Part shown: in pieces, positions 25,531 through 34,003 of the stretch
Layout: every line of letters begins with the position of its first letter
Numbering within the stretch: the first letter of the stretch is position 1
Assembly: GCA_035293765.1 (NCBI GenBank)
Contig: DATGMF010000041.1
Location: 1-64,000 of the forward strand
Source of the DNA: DASRHT01 sp035293765
GTDB lineage: Bacteria > Chloroflexota > Ktedonobacteria > Ktedonobacterales > Ktedonobacteraceae
DNA: 64,000 nucleotides
Reading direction: 5' to 3'
Program-made: the position numbers and the translations under genes
Notes under the pieces: model-generated
Told to the model about the DNA's origin: nothing
What the model saw: only the letters and a program-made list of their open reading frames with translations
Databases searched by the model: none

Positions 25531-26433
25531 TTATAATGCAACCTTCTCTACCTCTGCGGCTATGGCAGTTTCCGGCACGTTTGAGGACGTCACAGTGACA
25601 TTGAGCGTCTTCTTGTGGCGGCGTTGTAGCATCTCAGGCGTAACGCGATAGACATCCTTAACCAGCCCAAAGCGTTCAAGCGTCCAGATGAGGTAGCCGG
25701 AGAGATCGAACTGCCACCAGCGTAACCCGTGGAAGGCCGAGCGGGGAAACGCGTGATGATTGTTATGCCAGCCCTCACCGAAGGCCAGCAGCCCTACAAT
25801 CCATTCGTTACGGCTTTGATCTGTCGTCTCGAAGTCTCGTCGCCCAAAGGTATGGCAGACGGAATTGACGCTCCATGTGACATGATGGGCTAGAAAGATG
25901 CGCACAAGCCCGCCCCAGAGCAGACCATGCCATCCACCAATAGCGAAGGGTATCACTATTGATAACGCTGCCCAGAGGAAAAATGTGCGGTCGATAAAGA
26001 CGATCATTGGATCTCTGACCAGGTTGCGACAATAAACATTGGGATCGGCCTTCTCTGTGTTAAAGATCCAGCCAATGTGGGCATGGAAGAAGCCTTCGAC
26101 GGGGCTATGAGGATCGCCTTCACGATCAGAGTTCGCATGGTGTTTTATATGGGTAGCTGCCCATTCAAGTGCATGCCCCTCCAGAGCCATAGAGCCGAGA
26201 ACGAGCAGGATAAATTTAATCACAGGATGGGGCCTGAAGCTGCGATGTGTGAGCATCCGGTGAAATCCGACGGTTACACCGAATGCCGTGAGGGAATACA
26301 TGATGAGCAGCAGAGTGATGTCTGACCAGTTCACCGCTCGGTTCCATAACAGCCAGGTGGCGTAGACTGTGGCGAGCAAGGGGACAACGACTGTTACAAG
26401 AACGATAGCCTTATAGAGTTTAGTGGGTTGCAT
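25531..26433 (-). CDS. acyl-CoA (delta-9 type) fatty acid desaturase
   Basis: From the ATG at 26433 (GGAGGT five nucleotides upstream) it has 300 residues with four membrane segments. The three histidine boxes of the di-iron membrane desaturases are present: HRMLTHRS, HIKHH and HNNHH. This is the stearoyl-CoA 9-desaturase type, which introduces a cis double bond and so tunes membrane fluidity. It lacks a C-terminal cytochrome b5 domain, so an external electron donor is needed. The gene stands alone with its own terminator. Confidence 0.93.
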   Translation of the reverse strand: MQPTKLYKAIVLVTVVVPLLATVYATWLLWNRAVNWSDITLLLIMYSLTAFGVTVGFHRMLTHRSFRPHPVIKFILLVLGSMALEGHALEWAATHIKHHANSDREGDPHSPVEGFFHAHIGWIFNTEKADPNVYCRNLVRDPMIVFIDRTFFLWAALSIVIPFAIGGWHGLLWGGLVRIFLAHHVTWSVNSVCHTFGRRDFETTDQSRNEWIVGLLAFGEGWHNNHHAFPRSAFHGLRWWQFDLSGYLIWTLERFGLVKDVYRVTPEMLQRRHKKTLNVTVTSSNVPETAIAAEVEKVAL

Positions 26434-26670
26434 TACACCTCCGGTTGATAGCATCCCATGCAGGATGCGAAAAAATCTACCTGAATGGCAGTATACTATT
26501 TAAGAGTGGACATGAGGGTGTTTTGTTTCATGGGTTTCTGCCGTTGCCAGGAAGTACTCTCTGATAATGGACTAGCCAGAATCGTGTGGGTATGGTATGC
26601 TGAACAGGAAAATCGTATGCTTTTGTGTTCTTGTTATAAATTACAGGTTTTATCCTTATTGCACTTCCAT

Positions 26671-26699
26671 TTGACATCTTGGGATGTGATGTGTATACT
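26671..26699 (+). promoter_or_regulatory. strong promoter of the murJ-hom operon
   Basis: Perfect TTGACA (26671-26676) and TATACT (26694-26699, 5/6) are separated by 17 nt. Transcription should start near 26706, giving a leader of about 68 nt. The rest of the 340-nt spacer from 26434 shows no gene that I can support. Confidence 0.7.
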
Positions 26700-26773
26700 T
26701 TTCCTCAAGAGAGGCGGCAGGGGCCAATGGCTAGCTCGACCCGCTTGAGGGTACTGAAATATTAGAGAAAATT

Positions 26774-29035
26774 GTGGGAAACGAAGAACAGCCGCCTCTG
26801 CCAGAGCAGGGGCAATTAGAACAACAAAGGTATTATAGCTGGCAATACGATCAAGATGGTATACAGGAGGCGTCACCGCATTCTCCCGCTGTGCCGCCAA
26901 CGCCACCACGCCTGTTTTTGCCAGCTCAGCCGCCGCAATCGCCGCTGCCCCCACAGAGCTCGCCATCTCCTCATTGGCCTCCTCGTGCGCAGGAGCCTAT
27001 CCAGGATATGGGGACGTCGCTGGGTTATGGGCAGGGGATGGAGTATCAATATTTTGATGCTCCCCAGCCATCTCAGCCGATACCACAGTTGCGCCAGCAG
27101 CGATTGCAGCAGTTACGCGAGGATCGTATGCGCCGCCAACAACGACGTATGCAGCCAGATGCAACAACCTTAATACCGTGGGGACGCAAGGGGACGAAGA
27201 AGCCGCAGGAGCCTCCTGCACCCCTCTCGTCTTTAAAGCTCCCATCTGCGCCTGTGTCTCCGCTGGCTCCCCCGTCACAGTGGTCGCCTGCATCCCCTTT
27301 GCCTGTCCAATCCGTACCCACTAGCGGCCTCGTATCAGCCGCCGAACCAGCGCAGGATACGGGGATGATTCAGCGGGTGCGTATCGGCAGAGCTGCTCTG
27401 GTCCTGACCGGAGCATTTATCGCCAGCCGCATCCTGGGCTTGTTACGCTCTTCGATGTTTACGTTTGTCTTCGGTGCAGGTGGTACCTCAGATGCATACT
27501 TGCAGGCATTTCTTATCCCCGATCTCATCTTTAACATCGTTGCCGGGGGGGCTCTCAGTTCGGCTTTCATTCCTGTTTTCACCACCTATATGATCGGCGA
27601 AAACGACCAGAAGACAGCGTGGCATGTCGCGAGTTCGGCTCTAAATTTAGCTCTGGCCGTAATGATGGGGCTGGCGCTGATCGCCATCCTGTTTGCGCGA
27701 CAACTTGTACCGCTTTACAATCCAGGCATCCACGATTCGAAGCAACTAGATCTGATTGCGTCGTTGACCCGCATTATGTTATTGCAATCTGTTGCGTTGG
27801 GTGGGGGAGTGATAGTGACGGCTGTGCTGAATGCGAAGCAAGATTTTCGCCTGCCCGCCATTGGCACAGTACTCTATAACGTCGGCCTGATTATTGGCCT
27901 GCTCCCTGGCATCTTCCTGGCCTTCAGCCATCAGCGCAATGTGAATAATGATATTATTGCTGTATATGGCGCCACCTGGGGCGTTGTGTTAGGGGCGCTA
28001 TTACAGGTGGCTATCCAGGTGCCGGGCCTCTTTAAAGTCGGCATGCGTTACACGCTTTCATTCGATTGGCGCCATCCTGGCGTGATCCAGATAGGGCGTC
28101 AGATGATCCCTCGTATTGTGAATGCTGCCATGCTTTACGTCTCGACTTTCGTTGATCGCGGCCTGATCCAGCTTCTGGTGGTCGCTGTGGTGGTCGGGAA
28201 ACTTGACGGCTTGATTTCGCAGTACTATTATGCGTTGCAACTTCTCCTTTTACCTCTCGGCATTTTTGGCATGGCGGTATCGACGGCGGCTTTCCCAACA
28301 TTGTCAGAGAATGTGGCAAGAGGGCGGCTGGATCGCGTGCGTAGTACTATCCTGGAGACGCTGCGTAGCATTCTCTTTATGTCGATTCCTTCGAGCATTG
28401 GCCTGATCGTCCTGGGCTTTCCTATTATTCAGGTGCTGTTCCAGCATGGCAAGTTTCAGTTAAGCGATTCCTACTCAACGGCGGTGCCCCTGGCTTTTTT
28501 TGCTTTAGGACTCACCGGCCTTGCTGCGGTAGAAATTTTGACACGTTCATTTTACGCTATGCGCGATAGTACCACACCGGTGGTTGTCAGCGTGGGACAA
28601 TTCGTTTTCAAAATCGCGTTAAGCCTAGTGCTGATCAATGTTGCCGTCTGGGGCGCGCAATGGGGCCTGGGCGCGCTCGCGCTCTCTACCTCTATTGCCG
28701 GGCTGGCCGAAGCTGCTATCCTGCTCTGGCTGCTCCATCAGCGCCTGGGCGGTTTGCAACTGCGCAGCACCGCGATGTTTATTGGACGTGTTACGCTAGC
28801 GGCGGTCGCGATGGGTGTCGGCCTTCTTATTGTGCGCTTTGTGCTTGATCGCATCCTTGTGACAACGAATGAACAGGCCCTGGGGCTGATTGGTACGTTC
28901 ATGGCGCTGATAAAGTTGTTGATTGAGCTGTTTGTCGGGGTGGTTATCTATATTCGCGGCGCTCGTATGCTGGGCATTGAGGAATTGGGACCGGTCAGGC
29001 GCGTTCTGGATCGGCTGAAGTTATCCTGGATATAG
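26774..29035 (+). CDS. murJ: lipid II flippase MurJ with long Pro/Gln-rich cytoplasmic extension
   Basis: The 753-residue protein has a MurJ/MviN core from about residue 205 with 14 or so membrane helices. Core signatures are ASRILGLLRS, FGAGGTSDAYLQAF, IPDLIFNIVAGGALSSAFIPVF and a later FPTLSEN. MurJ moves lipid II across the membrane for peptidoglycan synthesis. The first 200 residues are an addition absent from typical MurJ: Pro/Gln/Ser-rich with a basic RQQRLQQLREDRMRRQQRR patch near 107-125, predicted disordered and cytoplasmic. The start is GTG at 26774 with a weak ribosome binding site, so part of the extension is uncertain. The homoserine dehydrogenase gene follows 15 nt later. Confidence 0.93.
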   Translation: MGNEEQPPLPEQGQLEQQRYYSWQYDQDGIQEASPHSPAVPPTPPRLFLPAQPPQSPLPPQSSPSPHWPPRAQEPIQDMGTSLGYGQGMEYQYFDAPQPSQPIPQLRQQRLQQLREDRMRRQQRRMQPDATTLIPWGRKGTKKPQEPPAPLSSLKLPSAPVSPLAPPSQWSPASPLPVQSVPTSGLVSAAEPAQDTGMIQRVRIGRAALVLTGAFIASRILGLLRSSMFTFVFGAGGTSDAYLQAFLIPDLIFNIVAGGALSSAFIPVFTTYMIGENDQKTAWHVASSALNLALAVMMGLALIAILFARQLVPLYNPGIHDSKQLDLIASLTRIMLLQSVALGGGVIVTAVLNAKQDFRLPAIGTVLYNVGLIIGLLPGIFLAFSHQRNVNNDIIAVYGATWGVVLGALLQVAIQVPGLFKVGMRYTLSFDWRHPGVIQIGRQMIPRIVNAAMLYVSTFVDRGLIQLLVVAVVVGKLDGLISQYYYALQLLLLPLGIFGMAVSTAAFPTLSENVARGRLDRVRSTILETLRSILFMSIPSSIGLIVLGFPIIQVLFQHGKFQLSDSYSTAVPLAFFALGLTGLAAVEILTRSFYAMRDSTTPVVVSVGQFVFKIALSLVLINVAVWGAQWGLGALALSTSIAGLAEAAILLWLLHQRLGGLQLRSTAMFIGRVTLAAVAMGVGLLIVRFVLDRILVTTNEQALGLIGTFMALIKLLIELFVGVVIYIRGARMLGIEELGPVRRVLDRLKLSWI

Positions 29036-29050
29036 GATCAGGGGCTGGCA

Positions 29051-30091
29051 ATGAAACATCTGCGACTTGCTCTCATCGGCTTTGGGGTTGTGGGCCAGGG
29101 ATTGGCAGAGCTACTCTCTACGAAGAAAGATCTGTTGAAACGGCATTACGACCTTGAGGTGACGCTTGTTAGCGTCGCCAATGCCCGCTCCGGCCTGATC
29201 TACCGTGAAGCTGGATTGGACATTGCCGCCCTTCTTGAACTGGCTGCGCAACGAAGACCTCTGACCGAGCATCCTGATGTCAGGCATTGGGCCGATGTAC
29301 TGGCAGGGATCAAAGCCATAGAAGCGGATATGCTGGCAGAGGTGACACTTACCAATCTACACGATGGAGAGCCCGGCATGAGCCATATTCGCGCCGCGCT
29401 TGCTAAGGGCATGCATGTCATCACTGCGAATAAGGGACCCGTTGCTCTGGCCGCGCGCGAACTGTTAGCGTTAGCGCAGCAAAACGGGGTGCAGTTGCGC
29501 ATGGAGGCGACGGTGATGGCAGGTACTCCTGTTCTGTGTACCGTCCACCAGGGCATAGCAGGCGCGCGCGTGCGCTCCCTGCGTGGCATTCTCAATGGCA
29601 CCTCTAATTATATACTGAGCGCGATGGCAAACGGGCGCGATTATGCCGCAGTGCTGGCGGAGGCTCAGTCGCTAGGTTATGCCGAGGCAGACCCCACTGC
29701 GGATGTCGAAGGCTACGACGCCGTGGCTAAATTACTGATCCTGGCCTCGCAGGTTTTTGGGCATACCCTCAAGCCTGATCAGGTGTTGCGTCGCGGCATT
29801 ACGTCGATTTCTCAAGAGCATATGCACGCGGCCCGGCACGAGGGGAAGCGCATCAAGCTAATCGCTTCATTGCAGCCCGTTGAAGACCTTGATGAGGTCC
29901 CTCTGGAAGCTCGTGTTGAGCCGGTGCCCTTGCCAGAACATGATCCATTGGCCCGCGTCGATGGGGTGATGAACGCTATTACCTTCCAGACAGATACGCT
30001 CTCCGCAGTTACCATCATCGGCCCCGGAGCTGGCAAGCTCCAGACGGGCCAGGGGATGCTAGCAGATTTAATTACCATTGCAACCAGTTAA
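29051..30091 (+). CDS. hom: homoserine dehydrogenase, short form without ACT domain
   Basis: The 346-residue enzyme reduces aspartate semialdehyde to homoserine for threonine and methionine synthesis. It has the N-terminal Rossmann motif GFGVVGQG, VITANKGPVA and the catalytic-domain signature GILNGTSNYIL, with GYAEADPTADVEGYDA near the active site. It ends with GPGAG...T. The regulatory ACT domain is absent, as in the short form of archaea and some bacteria, so threonine feedback by that domain is not expected. It is apparently co-transcribed with murJ. Confidence 0.95.
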   Translation: MKHLRLALIGFGVVGQGLAELLSTKKDLLKRHYDLEVTLVSVANARSGLIYREAGLDIAALLELAAQRRPLTEHPDVRHWADVLAGIKAIEADMLAEVTLTNLHDGEPGMSHIRAALAKGMHVITANKGPVALAARELLALAQQNGVQLRMEATVMAGTPVLCTVHQGIAGARVRSLRGILNGTSNYILSAMANGRDYAAVLAEAQSLGYAEADPTADVEGYDAVAKLLILASQVFGHTLKPDQVLRRGITSISQEHMHAARHEGKRIKLIASLQPVEDLDEVPLEARVEPVPLPEHDPLARVDGVMNAITFQTDTLSAVTIIGPGAGKLQTGQGMLADLITIATS

Positions 30092-30124
30092 AATGGGGTA
30101 GCAAAGGCAAGAGTTGCACGCCTG

Positions 30125-30445
30125 CTACATTTTTTCTTCGGCGTCCTCTCCGCGCTCGGCATTAGCTATAGTATCCCCGCTCTTAAAAAGAATGCTCTGA
30201 GCAGCTACTCGCCATTTGGGGTGACGCCTGAGCAAAAACTCCAGATCCATTGAGAAATGCAAAAATTCCTCTTCCTGAGCATGTTGCATGATGCGCTTTG
30301 CTTCCTCGTCCTGCTCAACTGAAATACGCTGCTCGTACCAGTTGATAGCCTCGCACTCCTCATTAAGTGAAGCAATGATGCGGGCGAAGGTTCGTGTCTG
30401 CTGTGACAGCTCGTTTGTCGGTTCGTGATACTGTGCGAATCCCAT
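30125..30445 (-). CDS. encapsulated-ferritin-like (EncFtn) protein
   Basis: The 106-residue two-helix protein matches the encapsulated ferritin family: an N-terminal HEP near the start, ASLNEECEAINWYEQR in the first helix and EEEFLHFSMDLEFLLRRHPKW in the second. The Glu, Glu and His residues in these helices are the iron ligands of the ferroxidase site formed at the dimer interface. EncFtn oxidises ferrous iron and loads it into an encapsulin shell. The usual C-terminal encapsulin-targeting peptide (LTVGSL-like) is missing; the tail is only acidic. No encapsulin gene is in the window. The ATG has AGAAGGA upstream. Confidence 0.82.
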   Translation of the reverse strand: MGFAQYHEPTNELSQQTRTFARIIASLNEECEAINWYEQRISVEQDEEAKRIMQHAQEEEFLHFSMDLEFLLRRHPKWRVAAQSILFKSGDTIANAERGEDAEEKM

Positions 30446-30577
30446 GAATAAAAATCCTTCTTTTTGTTTGTTCTCTTATACATATAGATAGATAAAAATA
30501 ACATGTCAGAGCAAGCAGAACTATAGCATAGATAGCTTGTTTTATGAACATTTGTTTAAAAATCCAACCACTGGTTT

Positions 30578-30590
30578 GTGTGATTCACAC
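30578..30590. promoter_or_regulatory. candidate C-protein operator
   Basis: GTGTGATTCACAC is a perfect 13-bp palindrome about 48 nt before the C-protein start. C proteins of restriction-modification systems bind such short dyads upstream of their own gene. The match is positional and not a known C-box sequence. Confidence 0.4.
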
Positions 30591-30638
30591 TGCTGATGTG
30601 GTATTTTAATCTCATTAATTCATCTGGAGTTTACTCAG

Positions 30639-30899
30639 GTGGAAACAATATATTCACTCATTGGGAAAAGAGTCAAATATTTAAGGCGGTTAAGAAATAT
30701 TACTCAGGGTCAATTAGCAGAAAAAGCTAATTTGTCAGTCAACTACATTAGCCAGATAGAAACAGGTGTGGCATCTCCTACAATTGCAACTCTCCTTGTT
30801 ATAGCTCAGGAACTGAATGTGGAGATCAAAGAACTTTTCAACTTTGAACAAATCGTAGATACAACAACCAGGAATGAAAGAGAGAATCAAGAAAAATGA
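30639..30899 (+). CDS. XRE-family controller (C) protein of a type II restriction-modification system
   Basis: The 86-residue protein is one helix-turn-helix domain of the Xre/Cro fold (GKRVKYLRRLRNITQGQLAE, then LSVNYISQIETGVASPTIATLL), with an acidic-to-polar tail. Length and context fit the C proteins that time endonuclease expression after entry into a new host. The start is GTG with GGAG nine nucleotides upstream. Its stop overlaps the start of the next gene as ATGA, the classical C-R coupling. Codon use and base composition are distinctly more AT-rich than the flanking chromosome, which points to horizontal transfer. Confidence 0.85.
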   Translation: METIYSLIGKRVKYLRRLRNITQGQLAEKANLSVNYISQIETGVASPTIATLLVIAQELNVEIKELFNFEQIVDTTTRNERENQEK

Positions 30900-31653
30900 C
30901 GAATCTGGGCCCTTCTGAGTATGAAGAACTAGGGAGACAATTAGAAGCTTTTTGTAAGAAATACAACATTAGAATTGAAGATTTTTTCCCAATACTTAAT
31001 GATCAAAAAGTTATACCAATGCTACGTGGGAAAGCTTCTGAATATGATGCAGTCTATACCCTACGAAGAGTTTTACCTTCCCAAGCTTGGATAATAAATA
31101 AGCTTAATCTTAATCCTCAACCGGGAACTGCTGATCAAGATATTGGTTAACACATCGTAGAACCGGCATTCAAGTGATTGTTGAAACGAAAAACGCTGTG
31201 AGAGGGTCCATGAAGACGGGGCGTACTACAAGGATATGTCATGAACCACACTTTAGAGTAAAGTGCCATCGGAGCCGGAGTAATATGAGTGCAGATTATA
31301 ATGACCGTTATTTGGTAAGCGAATTCGACTTGATAATTTCCACACCTACAAATGCTTTTTTTAAGTCGGGAACTATAGGCGAAGAGTTTGAGCTTGTTGA
31401 CGAGCCAGGTGTGCTGGAAATATTGCAGAATTACTACAACGTATCTGATGAGCTTTCCCTGGTAGACGCAGCAAATAGAGATTGGAGATTTGTTACATCG
31501 TCTAGTATCGGAGAAGATTATAGGGGTCACTTGGTTATTCCAAGAGACCCCATTGTTCAACTAGAAAAAGATCCTAATTGGTTGCCGCTAGATCAAGTTC
31601 AGCCTGTATTAGAGGCAATTGTTCGGGCAAAGCAGCAAGGGCGTCGTAGTTAA
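30896..31653 (+). pseudogene. frameshifted type II restriction endonuclease
   Basis: Two consecutive frames read as one protein of about 250 residues. The first phase (30896-31150, 84 residues) ends at DQDIG-stop. The second phase is open from 31135 and continues LTHRRTGIQVIVETKNAVRG to 31653. The frames overlap only at 31135-31150, so a single lost base near there explains the break. Across the junction the sequence gives D-I-G...IQVIVETK, the pattern of a PD-(D/E)xK nuclease core with D, E and K in place. No slippery heptamer is seen, so programmed slippage is unlikely. It follows the C gene by ATGA overlap and meets the methylase tail-to-tail with an 80-nt overlap. A later ATG at 31285 with a GGAG site could still express the 122-residue tail. 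Confidence 0.65.
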
Positions 31654-32452
31654 GGATAAATACTTCTTTGCCCATATACCTTTTTCCTTTATCTGTGGTT
31701 CGCCCGGTTTGATCGTCGGTACGGTTAATTGTGTAATTCCACTCTCTCTCAAGTATCTTGGTACTCCAATGATACATTTCTCTGATTTCTAGACTATTAT
31801 CATAGGTGAGAAGGAAGTATATACGGTGGCGATGTTCGTATAGCAACCGCTCTAACCTATGATGATCCTCTCTTTTGAAACTACAGGTATAGAACTTATC
31901 TTGATCGGCATTAAAATAAGGAGGATCTACGAATAAAAAGGCTCCATCAGGCGCTTGAGTTATGACCTGCTCAAAATCACTGCATGTTATTTCCGTCTTT
32001 TGCAGCTTATTTGAACATCTGCGTAAGTGGGCAGGCCAGTTTCTTGGCTGCATACTATATTTATCTCCGTAGCCCCAGTAACAGTTTTGCATGTTCATAA
32101 TGCCCGAATAGCTAACTCTGTTCAGATAGTACCAGCGAAAGGCTCGTTCTAAATTGTTTGAGGGCTGGTATGTGTTCTTGTAGAAATTGTGGTTCTCCTT
32201 ACTTGCTTCGACACCTTGTAGTAAGCTGATAAGTTCTTCAACGTTGTCTCGAATTGCTAAATAGCAGTTAATTAAATCTTCGTCTGCATCATTTAATACA
32301 TTGTGAGCCACTTTTTTCTTGGCGAAAAAAATAGAAGCGCCTCCAGCAAAAGGCTCTGCATAGTACGTGTGAGGGATGATATGTTCAAGTATCAGCTTGC
32401 GAGCATAAAACTTACCACCAGGGTAACGAAATGGTGAGTTAATTTCTTCCAT
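31574..32452 (-). CDS. Dam-type DNA adenine N6-methyltransferase (D12 class)
   Basis: From the ATG at 32452 (GGAGGAG upstream) it has 292 residues. The alpha-class motif order is clear: RYPGGK at the N-terminus (motif X), AEPFAGGASIFF (motif I, SAM binding) and FVDPPYF (motif IV, catalytic DPPY). The family methylates adenine in short sites such as GATC; the exact target cannot be read from the sequence. It is the protective partner of the adjacent frameshifted endonuclease. It is AT-rich like its neighbours. Because it looks intact, host DNA should still be modified even if restriction is lost. Confidence 0.92.
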   Translation of the reverse strand: MEEINSPFRYPGGKFYARKLILEHIIPHTYYAEPFAGGASIFFAKKKVAHNVLNDADEDLINCYLAIRDNVEELISLLQGVEASKENHNFYKNTYQPSNNLERAFRWYYLNRVSYSGIMNMQNCYWGYGDKYSMQPRNWPAHLRRCSNKLQKTEITCSDFEQVITQAPDGAFLFVDPPYFNADQDKFYTCSFKREDHHRLERLLYEHRHRIYFLLTYDNSLEIREMYHWSTKILEREWNYTINRTDDQTGRTTDKGKRYMGKEVFILNYDALAALPEQLPLIQAELDLAATN

Positions 32453-32583
32453 AAACCACTCCTCCAAATATGACTTATTCCTCAGCCTGTAGGAAAATAT
32501 GTTCTTATAGTATCATACAGATACGTATAAAACAATGTTTCGGGAGTAATTTGCTATGATTATAACAGAAACTTTGCTATTTT

Positions 32584-33960
32584 TTAAAGGGGAGAAGAAG
32601 TTACAGTATCAGCAACGACAAATCTTACGCGCACATTGCCAAAATAGAGGATGTCTCCATGTTGCAGGATCTCAGACTGAAATGGCGCCAGGACCAGATC
32701 GCGCAGGCGCGTTTTATTGCGGCTCTTGAGGTCCTCGATGTAAAAAAACGATTCCTCGAACCGGATGCGCGCATGCTGGCGTGACACCATCATTTTCTTA
32801 TCAAGTCCGCTCAAATCAATATCGGGCGTGTATCCCCGCTTGGGATCGGAACGTCCAACAATGACTGTTTTGCGCGTGATGGCGAAGCGTTGCGTTTCTT
32901 CTCCCGCTTGCTCATAACAGAGATAGGCCAGCGTATCAGTCTCGGTGGGAGGATTGGAGGCCAGCGCATCTAGCTGATACTGTAAAAGCACGTTCTTTTC
33001 GATCTGTGTGGCCTGCTGCGCAATATCGCGCTCTATTGGCGGCATCGCGTTGGTCAGCCCCGTCCGGTTGGCCTCTGGCTCATGCGTCCTATGCCTGCCG
33101 CCGGAAGGATGATGTGTGGAGCTTGCGAGCGTTTCCAGGGTATGCAGCAGTGAAGAGGCATCCGAGAAGCGTTGTGCCGGCTCCTTTGCCATCATGCGGT
33201 CAACCAACGTTTGCAGTGATGAGGGAGTATCATGCTTGAACTGTACCATACGTGGCAAAGGGCTGCTTGTCTGCATCACTCCTGTTTCTGCCGGATTCCG
33301 CCCTACGAAAGGTAATCGACCGGTAACCATCGTGAACAGGAGTAAGCCGACCTGATAAACGTCGCTCCACGGGCCGACCTGCCCACCATTAATATATTCA
33401 GGTGGGGCGTAACGAGAGTCAAGGGTGCTAATGTCACCAGTGTGCTGATCCTTCTTATAGCCAATACTGTTGAGCAGTGATCTTAGCCCGATATCATCGA
33501 TTTGTGTACGGTCGGTGATGCCGTCGGAGTCAACGGTGATCAGTTGTGGGCGCAGATCAAGCCCGGCAATTCCCTGTTGATGTAATGCCTGTAATCCCCG
33601 CGTAATCTGCTGAGTCAGGGTGAGGGCGCGCTGGATATCGATATTCTCGTTATCCAGCACATGCTGGAGGGTAATGCCGCGTGGAGGTGCAGTAGCGATG
33701 TAAGCCCGTGTCCCTTCAATGCCCCAATCGAAGACCTGGAGTACATAAGGTGATATTACCTGACGTCGCGTCGCGAGAGTATTTAGCCGCGTGGATACCT
33801 GCTCTTGCGGAGTCGTCGCAGGGATTTCTATCATAGAGAGCCCCACAACATCGCTGGTATTCCGGTTGTAAGCTGTACATATCGTCAGTATTTCGCTGCT
33901 CGCAATCACCTGGCCCACGCGATAGACGCCACCGACCAAACGTGCATCGCGCTGTGGCAT
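32584..33960 (-). CDS. Ser/Thr pseudokinase with C-terminal FHA domain
   Basis: From the ATG at 33960 (AGGGGGT upstream) it has 458 residues; longer in-frame starts would run into the LCP gene. Residues about 15-275 have the kinase fold but damaged catalysis. The VAIK lysine position reads VVGLSMIE, the HRDxKPxN loop reads AGLDLRPQL (Asp kept; His, Lys and Asn lost) and DFG is DIG. YAPPEY and DVYQVGLLLFTMVTGRLPF keep the C-lobe structure. A disordered linker follows, then an FHA domain at about 360-450 (VIVGRSD...SRQHARI...RNKT), which reads phosphothreonine. There is no membrane segment. It is probably a phosphoprotein-binding regulator and not an active kinase. Confidence 0.85.
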   Translation of the reverse strand: MPQRDARLVGGVYRVGQVIASSEILTICTAYNRNTSDVVGLSMIEIPATTPQEQVSTRLNTLATRRQVISPYVLQVFDWGIEGTRAYIATAPPRGITLQHVLDNENIDIQRALTLTQQITRGLQALHQQGIAGLDLRPQLITVDSDGITDRTQIDDIGLRSLLNSIGYKKDQHTGDISTLDSRYAPPEYINGGQVGPWSDVYQVGLLLFTMVTGRLPFVGRNPAETGVMQTSSPLPRMVQFKHDTPSSLQTLVDRMMAKEPAQRFSDASSLLHTLETLASSTHHPSGGRHRTHEPEANRTGLTNAMPPIERDIAQQATQIEKNVLLQYQLDALASNPPTETDTLAYLCYEQAGEETQRFAITRKTVIVGRSDPKRGYTPDIDLSGLDKKMMVSRQHARIRFEESFFYIEDLKSRNKTRLRDLVLAPFQSEILQHGDILYFGNVRVRFVVADTVTSSPL

Positions 33961-34003
33961 GCGGCGTACCCCCTGTTCCAACAATCTGTATTGTCCAGCT
34001 TGT

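Noticed and set aside
30896..31150. Antitoxin/toxin pair interpretation of the HTH protein and the 84-codon frame
   Set aside because: The methylase neighbour, the C-protein size and the restored nuclease motif across the frameshift fit a restriction-modification system better.
31147..31560. 137-codon minus-strand frame across the endonuclease region
   Set aside because: Antisense to the endonuclease frame, which carries the nuclease-like motif; composition is that of a shadow frame.
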